Assembly (NCBI RefSeq): GCF_022549215.1
Contig: NZ_JAKZFC010000002.1
Location: 1-64,000 of the forward strand
Length of the DNA: 64,000 nucleotides
Reading direction: 5' to 3'
Source of the DNA: Solibacillus palustris
Lineage (GTDB): Bacteria; Bacillota; Bacilli; Bacillales_A; Planococcaceae
In this document: piece after piece, positions 1 through 8,187 of the stretch
Layout of the letters: every line of letters begins with the position of its first letter
How positions within the stretch are numbered: the first letter of the stretch is position 1
Notes under the pieces: model-generated
The model's input: only the letters and a program-made list of their open reading frames with translations
Database searches by the model: none
Told to the model about the DNA's origin: nothing
Made by a program: the position numbers and the translations under genes

Positions 1-2
1 TT

Positions 3-194
3 GATAATTCCCCAATCGAATCGTTTCATTCCACGCTAAAGTCTGAAACGTTCTATCTCGACGATATCTATCGCACAACGAACGCACGTGTGATACAGAT
101 TGTCGAAGAATACATTACTTATTATAACAATATCCTTATTCAAACGAAACTAAACAGCCAATCGCCGGTTCAATACCGTCAATTGGCTGCATAA
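3..194 (+). pseudogene. IS3-family transposase (OrfB), C-terminal end
   Basis: The frame enters from the left edge and stops at 192-194. The encoded tail contains NSPIESFHSTLKSE, then YITYYN and SPVQYRQ, which is the typical C-terminal end of IS3/IS150-type OrfB transposases (the last catalytic Glu is in the IESFHS-LKSE stretch). Only 63 codons lie in the window, so I cannot tell whether the element is intact. A likely insertion-sequence end follows and abuts a cut cassette repeat. Confidence 0.85.
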
Positions 195-235
195 AAGGGT
201 GTTTTATTCTTGTCTCAAAAAGGGTAGTCAGTGCC
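195..235. mobile_element. probable right end of the IS3-type element
   Basis: Downstream of the transposase stop the sequence ends in TGTCTCAAAAAGGGTAGTCA (211-230), with a CA terminus as in IS3-family ends. It is followed at once by the interior of a cassette repeat, so the IS appears to have inserted into that repeat and removed or displaced its left half. Confidence 0.5.
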
Positions 236-283
236 TTGCATATGCAGCTCTTTTTTCTTATTGAACTAACGGGGCAGTTTAGT
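236..283 (+). repeat. cassette repeat 1 (left part lost)
   Basis: Retains half of the hairpin (TTGCATATGCAGCTC, T6) and the right core AACTAACGGGGCAG plus TTTAGT at 264-283. The left core was removed at the IS junction. Confidence 0.9.
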
Positions 284-348
284 ATCCGCTTATAAAAGGA
301 TATAACGTTGTAAATTCATTTTAAAGTAAGAAAAGAAAGGAACAATAA

Positions 349-1323
349 ATGAAAAAAAGAAAATATAAAAGAACATATATCATTTTGGGGGTAATAACCC
401 TTTTGGTTGTTATGATTTGGATGAATAATACGAGTCTATTTTATTCGAAAGATACAAATTATAAGATTCTAGCTCATAGAGGGTTGGCTCAAACCTTTGA
501 TATTTCAAAGGTAGAGTATGATACGAATACAGCTGAAATCATTTATCCACCTGAGCATCCCTATTTAGAAAATACAATTCCTTCTATGAAAGCAGCATTT
601 GATAATGGTGCTGACGTAGTGGAATTAGATATTAAGTTAACGAAGGACCATCAATTAGCTGTTTTTCATGATTTCGCTTTAGAGTATAGAACAAATGGTA
701 AAGGTGAAGTCAAAGATTATATGATGAACGAATTGAAGAAACTAGATGTCGGCTATAGATATACGGCTGATAATGGAGGGAGCTATCCGTTTCGTGGCAA
801 AGGTATTGGTATGATGCCAAGCTTAGATGAGGTGTTTGCGGCTTTTCCTAATAAAGAGTTTTTAATTCATGACAAAGATGGAGATATGGAAACAACAAAA
901 GTATTGTGGGATTCATATTTAAGTAAAATGTCTAGGGGACAATTAAATAAAATAACAGTTTATGGTGATGTAGACGGCGAAGGATTTGATTACTTACGTT
1001 CAAAGCATGTAGAGATGAAATTGTTAACGAAAACAATGATGATAAATGCACTATTAAAATATGAATTAATAGGTTGGACGGGATATATTCCGAAAGAATT
1101 GTATAATATGGAGCTACATTTACCTTTAAAATATGCGAAGTACTTATGGGGTTGGCCAAATAAATTTATTGATAGAATGGAGTCTGTCAACACACGAGTC
1201 GTAATGGTAGAGGGAAATGGTAAATGGTCAGAAGGATTTGATACAAAAGAAAGCCTCGAAAAAATTCCAGAAGGATATCAGGGGTATATATGGACAAATA
1301 GGGTTGATAAGGTTACTAAATGA
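349..1323 (+). CDS. membrane-anchored glycerophosphodiester phosphodiesterase family protein
   Basis: A 324-residue GDPD-family protein. Residues 10-25 form one N-terminal membrane segment, so the TIM-barrel domain should lie outside the cell. Family motifs are visible: H43-R44 (AHRG), E74-N75-T76, the metal ligands E92 and D94 (VELDIKL) and H107 (VFHD). The family hydrolyses glycerophosphodiesters to an alcohol and glycerol-3-phosphate; the true substrate is unknown. The insert between the HR and ENT motifs is longer than usual. ATG follows AAAGAAAGGAA. It is the only gene between repeats 1 and 2, so it looks like a one-gene cassette. Confidence 0.88.
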   Translation: MKKRKYKRTYIILGVITLLVVMIWMNNTSLFYSKDTNYKILAHRGLAQTFDISKVEYDTNTAEIIYPPEHPYLENTIPSMKAAFDNGADVVELDIKLTKDHQLAVFHDFALEYRTNGKGEVKDYMMNELKKLDVGYRYTADNGGSYPFRGKGIGMMPSLDEVFAAFPNKEFLIHDKDGDMETTKVLWDSYLSKMSRGQLNKITVYGDVDGEGFDYLRSKHVEMKLLTKTMMINALLKYELIGWTGYIPKELYNMELHLPLKYAKYLWGWPNKFIDRMESVNTRVVMVEGNGKWSEGFDTKESLEKIPEGYQGYIWTNRVDKVTK

Positions 1324-1460
1324 TTTAATTCATCAAAAAAGTTGATTCTTCATTTTAAGGAATCGTACTTTTAAGTTATTAAAGAGCAACATTCCTATAG
1401 TGAAGAGACTGATTTTATGTGCAATGTAAGAGTAACTAAGTTTTGGAATTTGTATACTTA

Positions 1461-1546
1461 AACTAACGGGGGCTTTACTTGAAGATCATTGAGTTGCATA
1501 TGCAGCTCTTTTTTTATTATTGAACTAAAGGGGCAGGTTAGTTGAA
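1461..1546 (+). repeat. cassette repeat 2, full unit
   Basis: Left core AACTAACGGGGGC, then TTTACTTGAAGATCATT, hairpin GAGTTGCATATGCAGCTC with T-run, then right core AACTAAAGGGGCAG with GTTAGTTGAA. The left core is preceded by ACTTA, shared with several other copies. The hairpin should terminate transcription from the gene upstream. Confidence 0.95.
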
Positions 1547-1554
1547 CAGTGTTG

Positions 1555-1578
1555 TTTAACAATCGGGCCAGATTGTTA
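1555..1578 (+). repeat. site family D, copy 1
   Basis: TTTAACAATCGGGCCAGATT: inverted arms ACAATC and GATTGT around GGGCCA. It lies 8 bp after a family-1 right core. Confidence 0.65.
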
Positions 1579-1707
1579 TATGACTTTTTACAAATTTCAG
1601 TTTTGCCAAAGTCTGAACAAAGCTTTTATGAAGAAATGATTACTCCGCAAGATATATCAAAAAATAAATGGAGAACCTTGATACCCTATAGGTAAAGGAG
1701 GAAGCCT

Positions 1708-2595
1708 TTGTTGTATAATTACGAAATTATAATTAAAAAAATTATTATGTATGTGGAAGAAAACTTACATGAGCCTCTTACTTTAGAAAACATTGCTTCA
1801 CAATCAAATTTTTCAAAATACCACTTTCATCGAATATTCCAATCCACGGTTGGTATGACGGTAAATGAATACATTCGGTTAAGAAGATTGGCTAATGCTT
1901 CTTCCGCTTTGCTTTACACAAGTGAACGCATTCTTGACATTGCTATATACTATCAATTTGAATCACAAGAATCATTTACGAGAGCATTTAAAGAAGTTTA
2001 CAGGCTGCCACCTGGCAAATATCGCAGAATGATGTCTGACGTGATAAAAAATAAGGAGGAATCAAATATGGAAACAAAGGTGAAAGGTTGGTTTTTGAGT
2101 GGGTCAAATCCATTTAATTATGAAATGGGAATTGATCATGAAGTTGTTCATCAGGGAGTGGCATCAGGTTATTTAAAATCCAAAACAGTATTAGATTCAA
2201 CTGAATTCTCTACTATGATGCAAACATTTAAGGCGAATCAGTTTGTTGGGAAACGTATTCGACTCTCTTGTTTCATCCGTACAAAAGATGTAGACACGTA
2301 CACTGGAATGTGGATGCGAGTAGACGACACAATGGGAGATGTTCTTCAATTTGATAATATGAGTAACCGCCCTATTAAGGGCAACACAAATTGGAACCGT
2401 TATTCCATTATTTTAGATGTACCAGTTCAAAGTGCTGTTATTTCGTTTGGTATTATTCTGGCTGGACAAGGTACGGTATGGGCAGATCAATTTATTTTTG
2501 AAGAAGTGAATGAAAGTATTCCAACAACTAATTTGGAGGTGCATGGTGAACTGCTGGATGAGCCGATAAATTTATCGTTTGATGAAGAAATATGA
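1708..2595 (+). CDS. AraC-family transcriptional regulator with C-terminal beta-rich domain
   Basis: A 295-residue protein. Residues 5-105 form the double HTH of AraC regulators (ENIASQSNFSKYHFHRIFQS, then the conserved DIAIYYQFESQESFTRAFKE and PGKYR signature). Residues from about 115 (METKVKGWFLSG) form a separate domain rich in beta-type segments with WADQFIFEEV near its end, resembling ligand-binding or carbohydrate-binding folds; I cannot assign a ligand. TTG start at 1708 follows AAAGGAGG at 1694-1701. First gene of the cassette; the next two genes are small membrane proteins that it may control. Confidence 0.85.
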   Translation: MLYNYEIIIKKIIMYVEENLHEPLTLENIASQSNFSKYHFHRIFQSTVGMTVNEYIRLRRLANASSALLYTSERILDIAIYYQFESQESFTRAFKEVYRLPPGKYRRMMSDVIKNKEESNMETKVKGWFLSGSNPFNYEMGIDHEVVHQGVASGYLKSKTVLDSTEFSTMMQTFKANQFVGKRIRLSCFIRTKDVDTYTGMWMRVDDTMGDVLQFDNMSNRPIKGNTNWNRYSIILDVPVQSAVISFGIILAGQGTVWADQFIFEEVNESIPTTNLEVHGELLDEPINLSFDEEI

Positions 2596-2614
2596 TTTAA
2601 GGAAAGGTGATAAC

Positions 2615-2761
2615 ATGGCTATTTCAGGAAAACAAGCTAGCGGGATTGTATTAAGTGTTATTGTTATAATCGTAATTATGGCTGTAAAGTTTGTAGGAAT
2701 TAATACGCTTTTCTTAAATCACGAAGTGATGGAAACCGTTGATATCTCAATTAATACATAA
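2615..2761 (+). CDS. 48-residue membrane peptide
   Basis: ATG at 2615 is preceded by GGAAAGGTGATAAC, a good ribosome site. The peptide begins MAISGKQASGIVLS and has one strong hydrophobic stretch (IVLSVIVIIVIMAVKFVGI). No family recognised. It lies 19 bp after the AraC stop and 19 bp before the next start, so the three are probably one transcript. Confidence 0.6.
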   Translation: MAISGKQASGIVLSVIVIIVIMAVKFVGINTLFLNHEVMETVDISINT

Positions 2762-2780
2762 TGAAAGGTTTGATAATTTA

Positions 2781-3368
2781 ATGTTAATTGAAATGAAAGA
2801 GGCTTTCCTTTTTTTATTGGACATCTATAAAGGAAAATTACCTCAACCTGATTTGTATTTACTTGGATTAATTATGGTCATTATGCCTCTTGCTGAATCT
2901 ATACAAGAAAGAAGAAAGAAATCAAGTAAAAGTAAAAAATGGGGTATTATATATTTGAAATGGATTCCTATCTCATTTTTAGTTAGTTCTATCTATTTAT
3001 CTGGGTTTTATTTTATTACAAATATGTTTAATAATTTCTTTTCTACGCCTGAAGTTTTTCATCAGCAACAAAGTTTACGCTCAATTGCGATAATGTCTTT
3101 GACTATGGCGAGCATTGCTTCTTTAATTGTTTCTATTTGGAATTTAAACATATTGTTTGTAGCTAAAAAAGTCTTATTTACCTTTATTATTAATTCATTG
3201 TTTATAGTTATCGGTATGTACCTAATAAATATAACTTGGTATGAAATTATTAAATTACCATTATGGTGTTATGGATTAATTGGAGTGATAAATACAATAT
3301 TTATGTCCTTTTTATTGTGGGAGGAAAATGAAGAATTGGTGCAAATGCAAAGTAATGAAATACGATAA
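2781..3368 (+). CDS. multi-pass membrane protein, unknown
   Basis: A 195-residue protein with about five hydrophobic segments (around LYLLGLIMVIMPLAES, YLKWIPISFLVSSIYLSG, IASLIVSIWNL, VLFTFIINSLFIVIGMYL, GLIGVINTIFMSFLL). ATG 2781 is chosen over an in-frame upstream ATG at 2739 that would overlap the preceding gene; GAAAGG lies 12 bp ahead. I do not recognise the family. Its position after an AraC regulator suggests a regulated membrane function, perhaps transport or sensing. Confidence 0.6.
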   Translation: MLIEMKEAFLFLLDIYKGKLPQPDLYLLGLIMVIMPLAESIQERRKKSSKSKKWGIIYLKWIPISFLVSSIYLSGFYFITNMFNNFFSTPEVFHQQQSLRSIAIMSLTMASIASLIVSIWNLNILFVAKKVLFTFIINSLFIVIGMYLINITWYEIIKLPLWCYGLIGVINTIFMSFLLWEENEELVQMQSNEIR

Positions 3369-3798
3369 TTCGCATATGATTTCGGTAATAGAAGAGTATG
3401 AATAAACGTCGGAGCAACTAAGAAACTGGATCGAGAAAATTTTAGAGAATAATAAAGAAAAGCTAGTCGTAGCGGAAAGCAGAGGGCAGATTGTTGGTAT
3501 GATTGTTTTTCGCTCAAAAAGTACTAAAAGGCTTTCTCACACTGGTTCTTTTACGGCAATGGTCAAAAAAGAGTATTGCAATCAGGGCATTGGTAAACTG
3601 CTGATAAAAGAACTTTTAAACTGGGCGGAACATAATACATTAATAGAGAAAGTTAGTTTAGGTGTATTATCAACAAACCAAAGAGCTATCGAATTGTACA
3701 AAAGTATGGGATTTGTTGAAGAAGGACGTAAAATTAAAGAAGTTAAGTTTAGTGATGACTTTTATGTGGATGATATACTTATGTATAAACTGGTTTAA
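3328..3798 (+). pseudogene. GNAT acetyltransferase with an in-frame stop near the N-terminus
   Basis: A frame from ATG 3328 (after GGGAGGAAA) hits TAA at 3403-3405, then continues open as TSEQLRNWIEKI, LVVAESRGQIVGMIVF, CNQGIGKLLIKELL and NQRAIELYKSMGFVEEGR to TAA 3796-3798. This is a complete GNAT core with the acetyl-CoA loop (Q-G-I-G-K) and the C-terminal Y-x-x-x-G-F. Homologues normally have an N-terminal strand before the TSEQ region, so the nonsense codon, and possibly a deletion beside it, disables the gene unless translation restarts at 3499. It overlaps the end of the preceding membrane gene. Confidence 0.7.
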
Positions 3799-3878
3799 CC
3801 CTTTTTTCGTTCAACCTTTTTATCAAACGGAGTGCTACTATATAAGGTTATATTTTTATTTGTGAAGAAATGCACTTA

Positions 3879-3902
3879 AACTAACGAGGTGCGTTAGTTG
3901 AA
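3879..3902 (+). repeat. cassette repeat 3, single core
   Basis: AACTAACGAGGTGC followed by GTTAGTTGAA: perfect arms AACTAAC/GTTAGTT. Preceded by GTGAAGAAATGCACTTA, an upstream extension also seen at copies 4, 18 and 19. Confidence 0.9.
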
Positions 3903-4331
3903 TATTCGCTTTCCGAAATAATCATTTTTTTACAAAGCAACATCAAAAGAGTTCGAACACATTTGATATATATAATATGTTTGAACTCTTAATTTACATA
4001 TGTTTGAATATCGTTACCTTAAGATAAATTTATAATAAAGTTTGATTAAAATCATCTTTCCTCTGTAGATTTCATAGAGGTTAGATGATTTTTTACTGGA
4101 TATTTATGTTAATTGTTGATATATAAAAAGATTGATAATTTAAAACAAAGTTTGATTAAACCCTGTATGTTAGGGGTTTTCTTTTGACCCTTTAATTTCA
4201 TCTAGAATGTTCAATTAAAGAGCCTGCTTGTAGAGGATTTTAACTGGATTTTTAGAGTTATTATTTAAATAGGGATTTTGAAGTCTTTTGGTGAATATTA
4301 AATATTAATTTAAAAGATGGAGGTTGATGTG
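3903..4331 (+). other. gene-free stretch with hairpins
   Basis: No convincing gene. It holds an inverted repeat AAGAGTTCGAACACA / TGTTTGAACTCTT (about 3949-3991), two copies of AAAGTTTGATTAAA (about 4037 and 4147), a strong hairpin AAAATCATCT / AGATGATTTTTT enclosing CCTCT/AGAGG (about 4049-4095), and AAACCCTgtatgttAGGGGTTTT (about 4157-4181). The AAAGTTTGATTAAA motif recurs inverted near 5024, on the far side of the DinB gene, so it may mark the ends of an older cassette. Confidence 0.5.
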
Positions 4332-4847
4332 ATGTTGAAGCTGTTTCAATATAACTGGCAAGTTCGTGATGATTGGTTTACATTGTGCAAAAACATACCG
4401 GATGAAGAACTATTAAAGAAACGGGTCGGTGGGTTCGGCAGTATCCTACATACCCTATTTCACATTGTGGATGTGGAATATATGTGGATTTTAGGTCTGC
4501 GGGGTGAACCAGTGCCTGAGGAGCCATTGTTTAAAGATTATGCTAATTTACAAAAAGTGAAAAATCTTTCAGCTCAATACCAGGAGAAAGTGAAGCCATT
4601 TGTGACATCTTGGACAAATGAAATGGATTCTCGGAAACTTTCAGAAGCTGATTTCAATAAAGAACCAATTAGCTCTAGAGACGTACCAATCAGGCGCCGA
4701 GTCATTGAATGTACACATGGAGAGATCCTACGTCATGTCATTGTCCACGAAATCCACCATATCGGCCAGTTATCTATATGGGCACGTGAAATAGGAAAGG
4801 AGCCTGTTTCCGCAAATCTGAGAGGAAGAGGACTATTCGATAATTAG
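4332..4847 (+). CDS. DinB-family protein (YfiT/DinB four-helix fold)
   Basis: A 171-residue DinB/YfiT-type protein. The family has three metal-binding histidines on a four-helix bundle; here they are most likely in ILHTLFHIVDVEYMW near the N-terminus and RHVIVHEIHHIGQLSIW near the C-terminus. Members often act as thiol transferases (bacillithiol S-transferases) or in damage response; the specific role is unknown. ATG 4332 is chosen because GGAGG lies at 4319-4323, 8 bp ahead; the upstream in-frame ATG 4317 overlaps that site. DinB-type genes are common cassette cargo. Confidence 0.8.
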   Translation: MLKLFQYNWQVRDDWFTLCKNIPDEELLKKRVGGFGSILHTLFHIVDVEYMWILGLRGEPVPEEPLFKDYANLQKVKNLSAQYQEKVKPFVTSWTNEMDSRKLSEADFNKEPISSRDVPIRRRVIECTHGEILRHVIVHEIHHIGQLSIWAREIGKEPVSANLRGRGLFDN

Positions 4848-4862
4848 ACTGCCTTTACCAAT

Positions 4863-4885
4863 TTCACAATCGGGCGGTATAATGG
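4863..4885 (+). repeat. site family D, copy 2
   Basis: TTCACAATCGGGCGGTATAA then TGG; followed by CACAAGGATCA, which also follows copy 6 at 35601. Confidence 0.55.
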
Positions 4886-5086
4886 CACAAGGATCAAGAA
4901 ATGATCAAACTTATTTATAAACGAATGGTTTAATTGAATATAGTTAAAGCGTGTTTTGATCAATCTTTTTTTCAAAACGCACTTTTTCTATTTACCATTT
5001 TATCAAGGTCTATAGAGTCAATTTAATCAAACTTTAATTCAAAGCTACATTAATGTAATTGTAAGGATTGTGAAGAAATGTACTTA

Positions 5087-5110
5087 AACTAACGGGGCAG
5101 TTTAGTTCAA
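5087..5110 (+). repeat. cassette repeat 4, single core
   Basis: AACTAACGGGGCAG then TTTAGTTCAA. Preceded by TGTGAAGAAATGTACTTA. No left core or T-run hairpin of its own. Confidence 0.92.
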
Positions 5111-5183
5111 GAAGGAGTAACTTCAAAATTATAGGGATTTACAACGCTAAGTTAAGAAATGTGACCAAACGACGCTTTGGGAA
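5111..5183 (+). repeat. tail A, copy 1
   Basis: About 73 bp shared with 8211-8280, 8931-9007 and 19264-19336, always directly after a right core. Landmarks: AAGGAGTAACTTCAAAATTA, GGGATTTACAACGCTAAGTT, then the palindromic end ACCAAACGACGCTTTGGGAA. Confidence 0.85.
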
Positions 5184-5243
5184 GATTTATTTTCGAGTAT
5201 GTTACAATTTAACTACCAAATATTAGGGAGGATGTGCTTAGGA

Positions 5244-5723
5244 ATGTCAAAAGATATTGTTAACTTCGTTTTACCAATGAAAACATTTGATACAACTAAA
5301 ATGGACTCGTGGACTAAAGAACAGTGGCAGGAGTATAATGGAGATGAAAAGGATTATGTAAGCATACAAATATTGCTGATGAATGATAACGATTTTTATC
5401 TGGAAATAATGAGAATTTACTTTGACGAAGCAACAGACGAAATGTTTTTTTGTTTTGATACTCAAAATAAATTTGATAAAAATATAAATATTCAATTCGG
5501 TCAATGGAGAATTGATGATAGTATTTATAATTTATCTAATGAAAAGCCTCTGTATTTGGAGAAATTTTCTGGTGTTAGAGGATTTCAAAAATGCGTAAAG
5601 CGACATCATTTAGAAGATTGGGACAATACCATCATTGAACTAAAGATTTTAGATGCTGAAACCAATACAATGATTAGAGAACTTGAATTTCAAATAATTA
5701 AACAGTATACACAAATTTTTTAG
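5244..5723 (+). CDS. hypothetical cassette protein, 159 residues
   Basis: Soluble, acidic, no membrane segment or signal. Contains NFVLPMKTFDTTKMDSWT and a Trp/Phe-rich middle. I do not recognise the family. ATG 5244 is preceded by GGGAGG at 5226-5231 with 12 bp spacing; ATG 5232 touches that site and cannot use it, and the earlier in-frame ATG at 5199 lacks one. It sits between tail A and a family-C site. Confidence 0.6.
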   Translation: MSKDIVNFVLPMKTFDTTKMDSWTKEQWQEYNGDEKDYVSIQILLMNDNDFYLEIMRIYFDEATDEMFFCFDTQNKFDKNINIQFGQWRIDDSIYNLSNEKPLYLEKFSGVRGFQKCVKRHHLEDWDNTIIELKILDAETNTMIRELEFQIIKQYTQIF

Positions 5724-5783
5724 TAATTCGCATAGATATTAAGTACAACGAAATTTAATAATATATACAAACACATACAAAAT

Positions 5784-5809
5784 AACGTTCCCAAATGGAA
5801 GTTAGGGAA
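5784..5809 (+). repeat. site family C, copy 1
   Basis: AACGTTCCCAAATGG then AAGTTAGGGAA, followed by a hairpin AAACACCCCAT / ATGAGGTGTTT (5812-5842) and then CCCCAAACCTAGATTGG with TAACGTTA (5868-5894). This mirrors the family-1 plan: core, hairpin, core. Confidence 0.6.
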
Positions 5810-5947
5810 TAAAACACCCCATTTAATTGTAATGAGGTGTTTGCTTTTTGCTGCTTATAATCAGTAAGTCCCCAAACCTAGATTGGTAACGTTATTTTTG
5901 ATTCCACACACTAGTTGAGTTAGAATTTTCTAGAGGAGTGAAGATAT

Positions 5948-6292
5948 ATGGGACAACTTTGTTATAGTGATTTTGAACTTGTTAAAGAAACCGAAACGGA
6001 TGGTTTTATTTACGGTGAAATAACTGACCATTTTTACTTTGAAAATGGGGATGCTTGCATTTCTGGAGATGGATTTGTTCAAGCACCAGACGGTAGTAGA
6101 GCAGGCATAATATGGGGACTAGAAAAAGAACCTTCAATATCTGTTTGTATAGAGCCAGAAGAAGACAGATGGGGCGTTTACGAAATAGGGTTTATCAAAC
6201 CTATAAAAACAATGGATGACTTAATCGTAAATTTTAGAGCTGTTTTGCCACTGATAAAAGAAGCCTATCAAAATGCACATTCAACAAAATAA
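5948..6292 (+). CDS. hypothetical protein, 114 residues
   Basis: Small acidic soluble protein (GDACISGDGFVQAPDGSRAG, IEPEEDRWGVYEIGF). ATG follows GAGGAGTGAAGATAT, a good ribosome site. No family recognised; its small single-domain, cysteine-poor acidic form resembles immunity-type or cassette proteins of unknown function. It lies between two family-C sites, so it may be a cassette bounded by that family. Confidence 0.65.
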   Translation: MGQLCYSDFELVKETETDGFIYGEITDHFYFENGDACISGDGFVQAPDGSRAGIIWGLEKEPSISVCIEPEEDRWGVYEIGFIKPIKTMDDLIVNFRAVLPLIKEAYQNAHSTK

Positions 6293-6313
6293 ATATGCAT
6301 TTCACATTGAATA

Positions 6314-6341
6314 AACGTTCCCAAATCAAAGTTTTGGGACG
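6314..6341 (+). repeat. site family C, copy 2
   Basis: Arms CGTTCCCAAA and TTTGGGACG around TCAAAGT; the best palindrome of this family. It is followed by a hairpin with a T-run. Confidence 0.65.
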
Positions 6342-6570
6342 AAATAAAACACTTGAAACGTTGTCATACCAATGTATTAAGTGTTTTTCTGTATTTCGTT
6401 CAAATACACCTTTTTATGCACTATCGTTTGAACTAAGATACAACAAAACTTTCAATGCTGTTCAAAAGAAATTGCACTGGGTCATATTTTGAATAAAATC
6501 CTGCAAATACAGGGGATTCCTTAACGTTATAAATCAACCTTTTCTTATAACCTAGCCTTTTTCTTTATTG

Positions 6571-6656
6571 AACTAACGGAGTGCTTTACTTGAAGATCAT
6601 TGAGTTGCATGTGCAGCTCTTTTTTCTTTTTTAACTAACGGAGCAGGTTAGTTGAA
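6571..6656 (+). repeat. cassette repeat 5, full unit
   Basis: AACTAACGGAGTGC, TTTACTTGAAGATCATT, hairpin GAGTTGCATGTGCAGCTC with T-run, right core AACTAACGGAGCAG with GTTAGTTGAA. Confidence 0.95.
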
Positions 6657-6701
6657 GAACAAACTCTAACTCTAACTGTTTCAAAAAAAGGGGGGTATTC
6701 A

Positions 6702-7136
6702 TTGCATCCAGCTGAACTAATTGAATTGAGCATAGTCGGTGGGATTTTACTTGTTATTCTATTAGTTTCTCTTATTTTGAAAGGAAAATGGAGAAAAATT
6801 ATTCAAGGATTGGCTATTTTACTTTTGTTGTCTTTTGGTATTTTTTATTTTGTACGTCCATATTGGATTGATATGCAAATTGAAAAAAAAGTAGGTTATA
6901 TACAGATACATTTGGAAGAACAGTACCCTGGGGAAACGTGGGAATATAGGACAGTGCCTCATCGTGTGGACGGCTATAAACACCTGAATCCATATTATAT
7001 AGGCGTAATATTTGATACTGAACCACTAGTGGAATATAAATATTTCGCCCGTAATAAAAGTGATATTATCCAACAAGGGTGGGATACATCTGATTTACAA
7101 AGTGACCTAATACATTTAGAAGGTTTAGGAGAGTAA
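6702..7136 (+). CDS. two-span membrane protein with extracytoplasmic C-terminal domain
   Basis: A 144-residue protein with hydrophobic segments at about 8-27 (LSIVGGILLVILLVSLIL) and 34-52, then about 90 exposed residues (KKVGYIQIHLEEQYPGETWEY, HLNPYYIGVIFD). The arrangement is close to small YfjL/DUF3139-like anchored proteins of Bacillales, but I cannot name the family. TTG start at 6702 after GGGGGG. Single gene between repeats 5 and 6. Confidence 0.65.
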   Translation: MHPAELIELSIVGGILLVILLVSLILKGKWRKIIQGLAILLLLSFGIFYFVRPYWIDMQIEKKVGYIQIHLEEQYPGETWEYRTVPHRVDGYKHLNPYYIGVIFDTEPLVEYKYFARNKSDIIQQGWDTSDLQSDLIHLEGLGE

Positions 7137-7210
7137 TTACTGGTTATTATAAGTTTCATCTTCTCTTATTGATTTGATTATTAATCTTCATTATGTTCTT
7201 AATGATCTTC

Positions 7211-7266
7211 AACTAACAGGGGCTTTAGTAAAGTAGAGCAACGTCATTTAAGACGTTGCTCATTTT
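7211..7266 (+). repeat. cassette repeat 6, left half (left core and hairpin)
   Basis: AACTAACAGGGGC, then a different hairpin: GAGCAACGTC (7236-7245) / GACGTTGCTC (7252-7261) followed by ATTTTAC. No right core follows; the recombinase gene starts here instead, and a lone right core lies beyond it at 8188. The hairpin can serve both converging genes. Confidence 0.85.
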
Positions 7267-7270
7267 ACAT

Positions 7271-8110
7271 TTAAAAGTACTTTTGATAATACTCTTTTCG
7301 TAGTTTTCCGCTTAATTGAGCGTATATCCTTGTGGTTTCACTTTTCTCATGTCCCATAAGACTTTGAATGACTTCAATAGGAGCGCCATTATTCAACAAG
7401 TGAGTTGCATAGCTGTGTCTAAGTTGGTGTGGATGAATCTCTTTATTAATTTCAGCACGATTGGAGATCCGCTTGATGATGTATCGCATTTGGGCAACAC
7501 TCATTTTATGTGGCTGCCTTGCTGTTACAAAGATGAAAGGGTTATTGTCATTCCGACTTTCAATATACCGTTTAAGCCATATGTCGCAACGTGTATTAAA
7601 ATAAACTTCCCTCTCCTTATCACCTTTTCCTCTAACAATCGCAGATTGATTGGACCAATTAATATGGTTCTTTTCTAAAGTAACTATTTCTCCAATTCGA
7701 CAACCAGTAGAAAACATAAATTCAAAAATCGCTCTTTCCATTGGGGAATGACAGGATTCACGAAGGTGTTCGATCTCCCGTTCGGTTAAATACTCGGGTA
7801 TCCTCTTACCTACCTTGGGTTCTTTAATTTTAGAAGTTGGATTCTTACTCAGGTAGCCTTCTTCATGAGACCAACGAAAAAACGATTTCATAAAGCGAAT
7901 TCGATGTGCAAGACTGGCAGGTTTTAAATGCTTTCCGGATATAGCGAGATATTCCTTCAATTGATTTGTATCCAGCAATTCCATCTCTACATCCTTAAAA
8001 TAACCAATTAGTAGCAAAGACTGTAACTGGTATGCCTTCAATGTTTGCGGAGAAAAACCCTCTATTCGTTTATCAGCTTCAAACAAAGTCCATGCTTTTG
8101 ACAGTAACAA
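7271..8110 (-). CDS. tyrosine recombinase/integrase (XerC/D-like)
   Basis: A 279-residue site-specific recombinase. Residues 1-90 form the SAM-like core-binding domain. The catalytic domain carries R138 (TGCRIGE), K162 (RGKGDKER), H228-x-x-R231 (HPHQLRHSYATHL), H254 (MGHEKSETT) and nucleophile Y263 (RIYAQ). All catalytic residues are intact. It lacks the extra block between Lys and HxxR that marks integron IntI enzymes, so it is Xer-like. TTG start follows AGGGGGA. It lies opposite to the cassettes, between the left half (7211) and right core (8188) of what looks like one split cassette repeat, making it the natural candidate to act on these sites; that link is inference. Confidence 0.92.
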   Translation of the reverse strand: MLLSKAWTLFEADKRIEGFSPQTLKAYQLQSLLLIGYFKDVEMELLDTNQLKEYLAISGKHLKPASLAHRIRFMKSFFRWSHEEGYLSKNPTSKIKEPKVGKRIPEYLTEREIEHLRESCHSPMERAIFEFMFSTGCRIGEIVTLEKNHINWSNQSAIVRGKGDKEREVYFNTRCDIWLKRYIESRNDNNPFIFVTARQPHKMSVAQMRYIIKRISNRAEINKEIHPHQLRHSYATHLLNNGAPIEVIQSLMGHEKSETTRIYAQLSGKLRKEYYQKYF

Positions 8111-8187
8111 TTCTATTCCCCCTAATAAAGTGATATTAATGGAATTATTACCAATTTAATAGAATAATAGACATATGGAATGTTTTT

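Larger units (their letters stand above)
4848..5243 (+). other. spacer with site families D and 1 and tail A
   Basis: No gene. It contains a family-D site (4863-4885), a hairpin AAAGCGTGTTTTGATc / tttTCAAAACGCACTTT (about 4946-4984), an inverted AAAGTTTGATTAAA copy, cassette repeat 4 and its tail. Confidence 0.55.
6293..6701 (+). other. spacer with family-C site, hairpin and repeat 5
   Basis: No supported gene. A 65-codon frame here is made of the site and hairpin sequence and has no ribosome site. Holds the family-C site (6314-6341), hairpin AAACACTTG / AAGTGTTTTT (about 6347-6388) and cassette repeat 5. Confidence 0.6.

Noticed and set aside
3903-4331. Small RNA gene
   Set aside because: Several hairpins are present but there is no clear promoter-terminator pairing to define a transcript.
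6295-6492. 65-codon frame
   Set aside because: Made of a family-C site plus hairpin, without a ribosome site.
7316-7678. Frame antisense to the recombinase (also at 23055-23417)
   Set aside because: Conserved in both copies only because the recombinase is; no ribosome site or family features.
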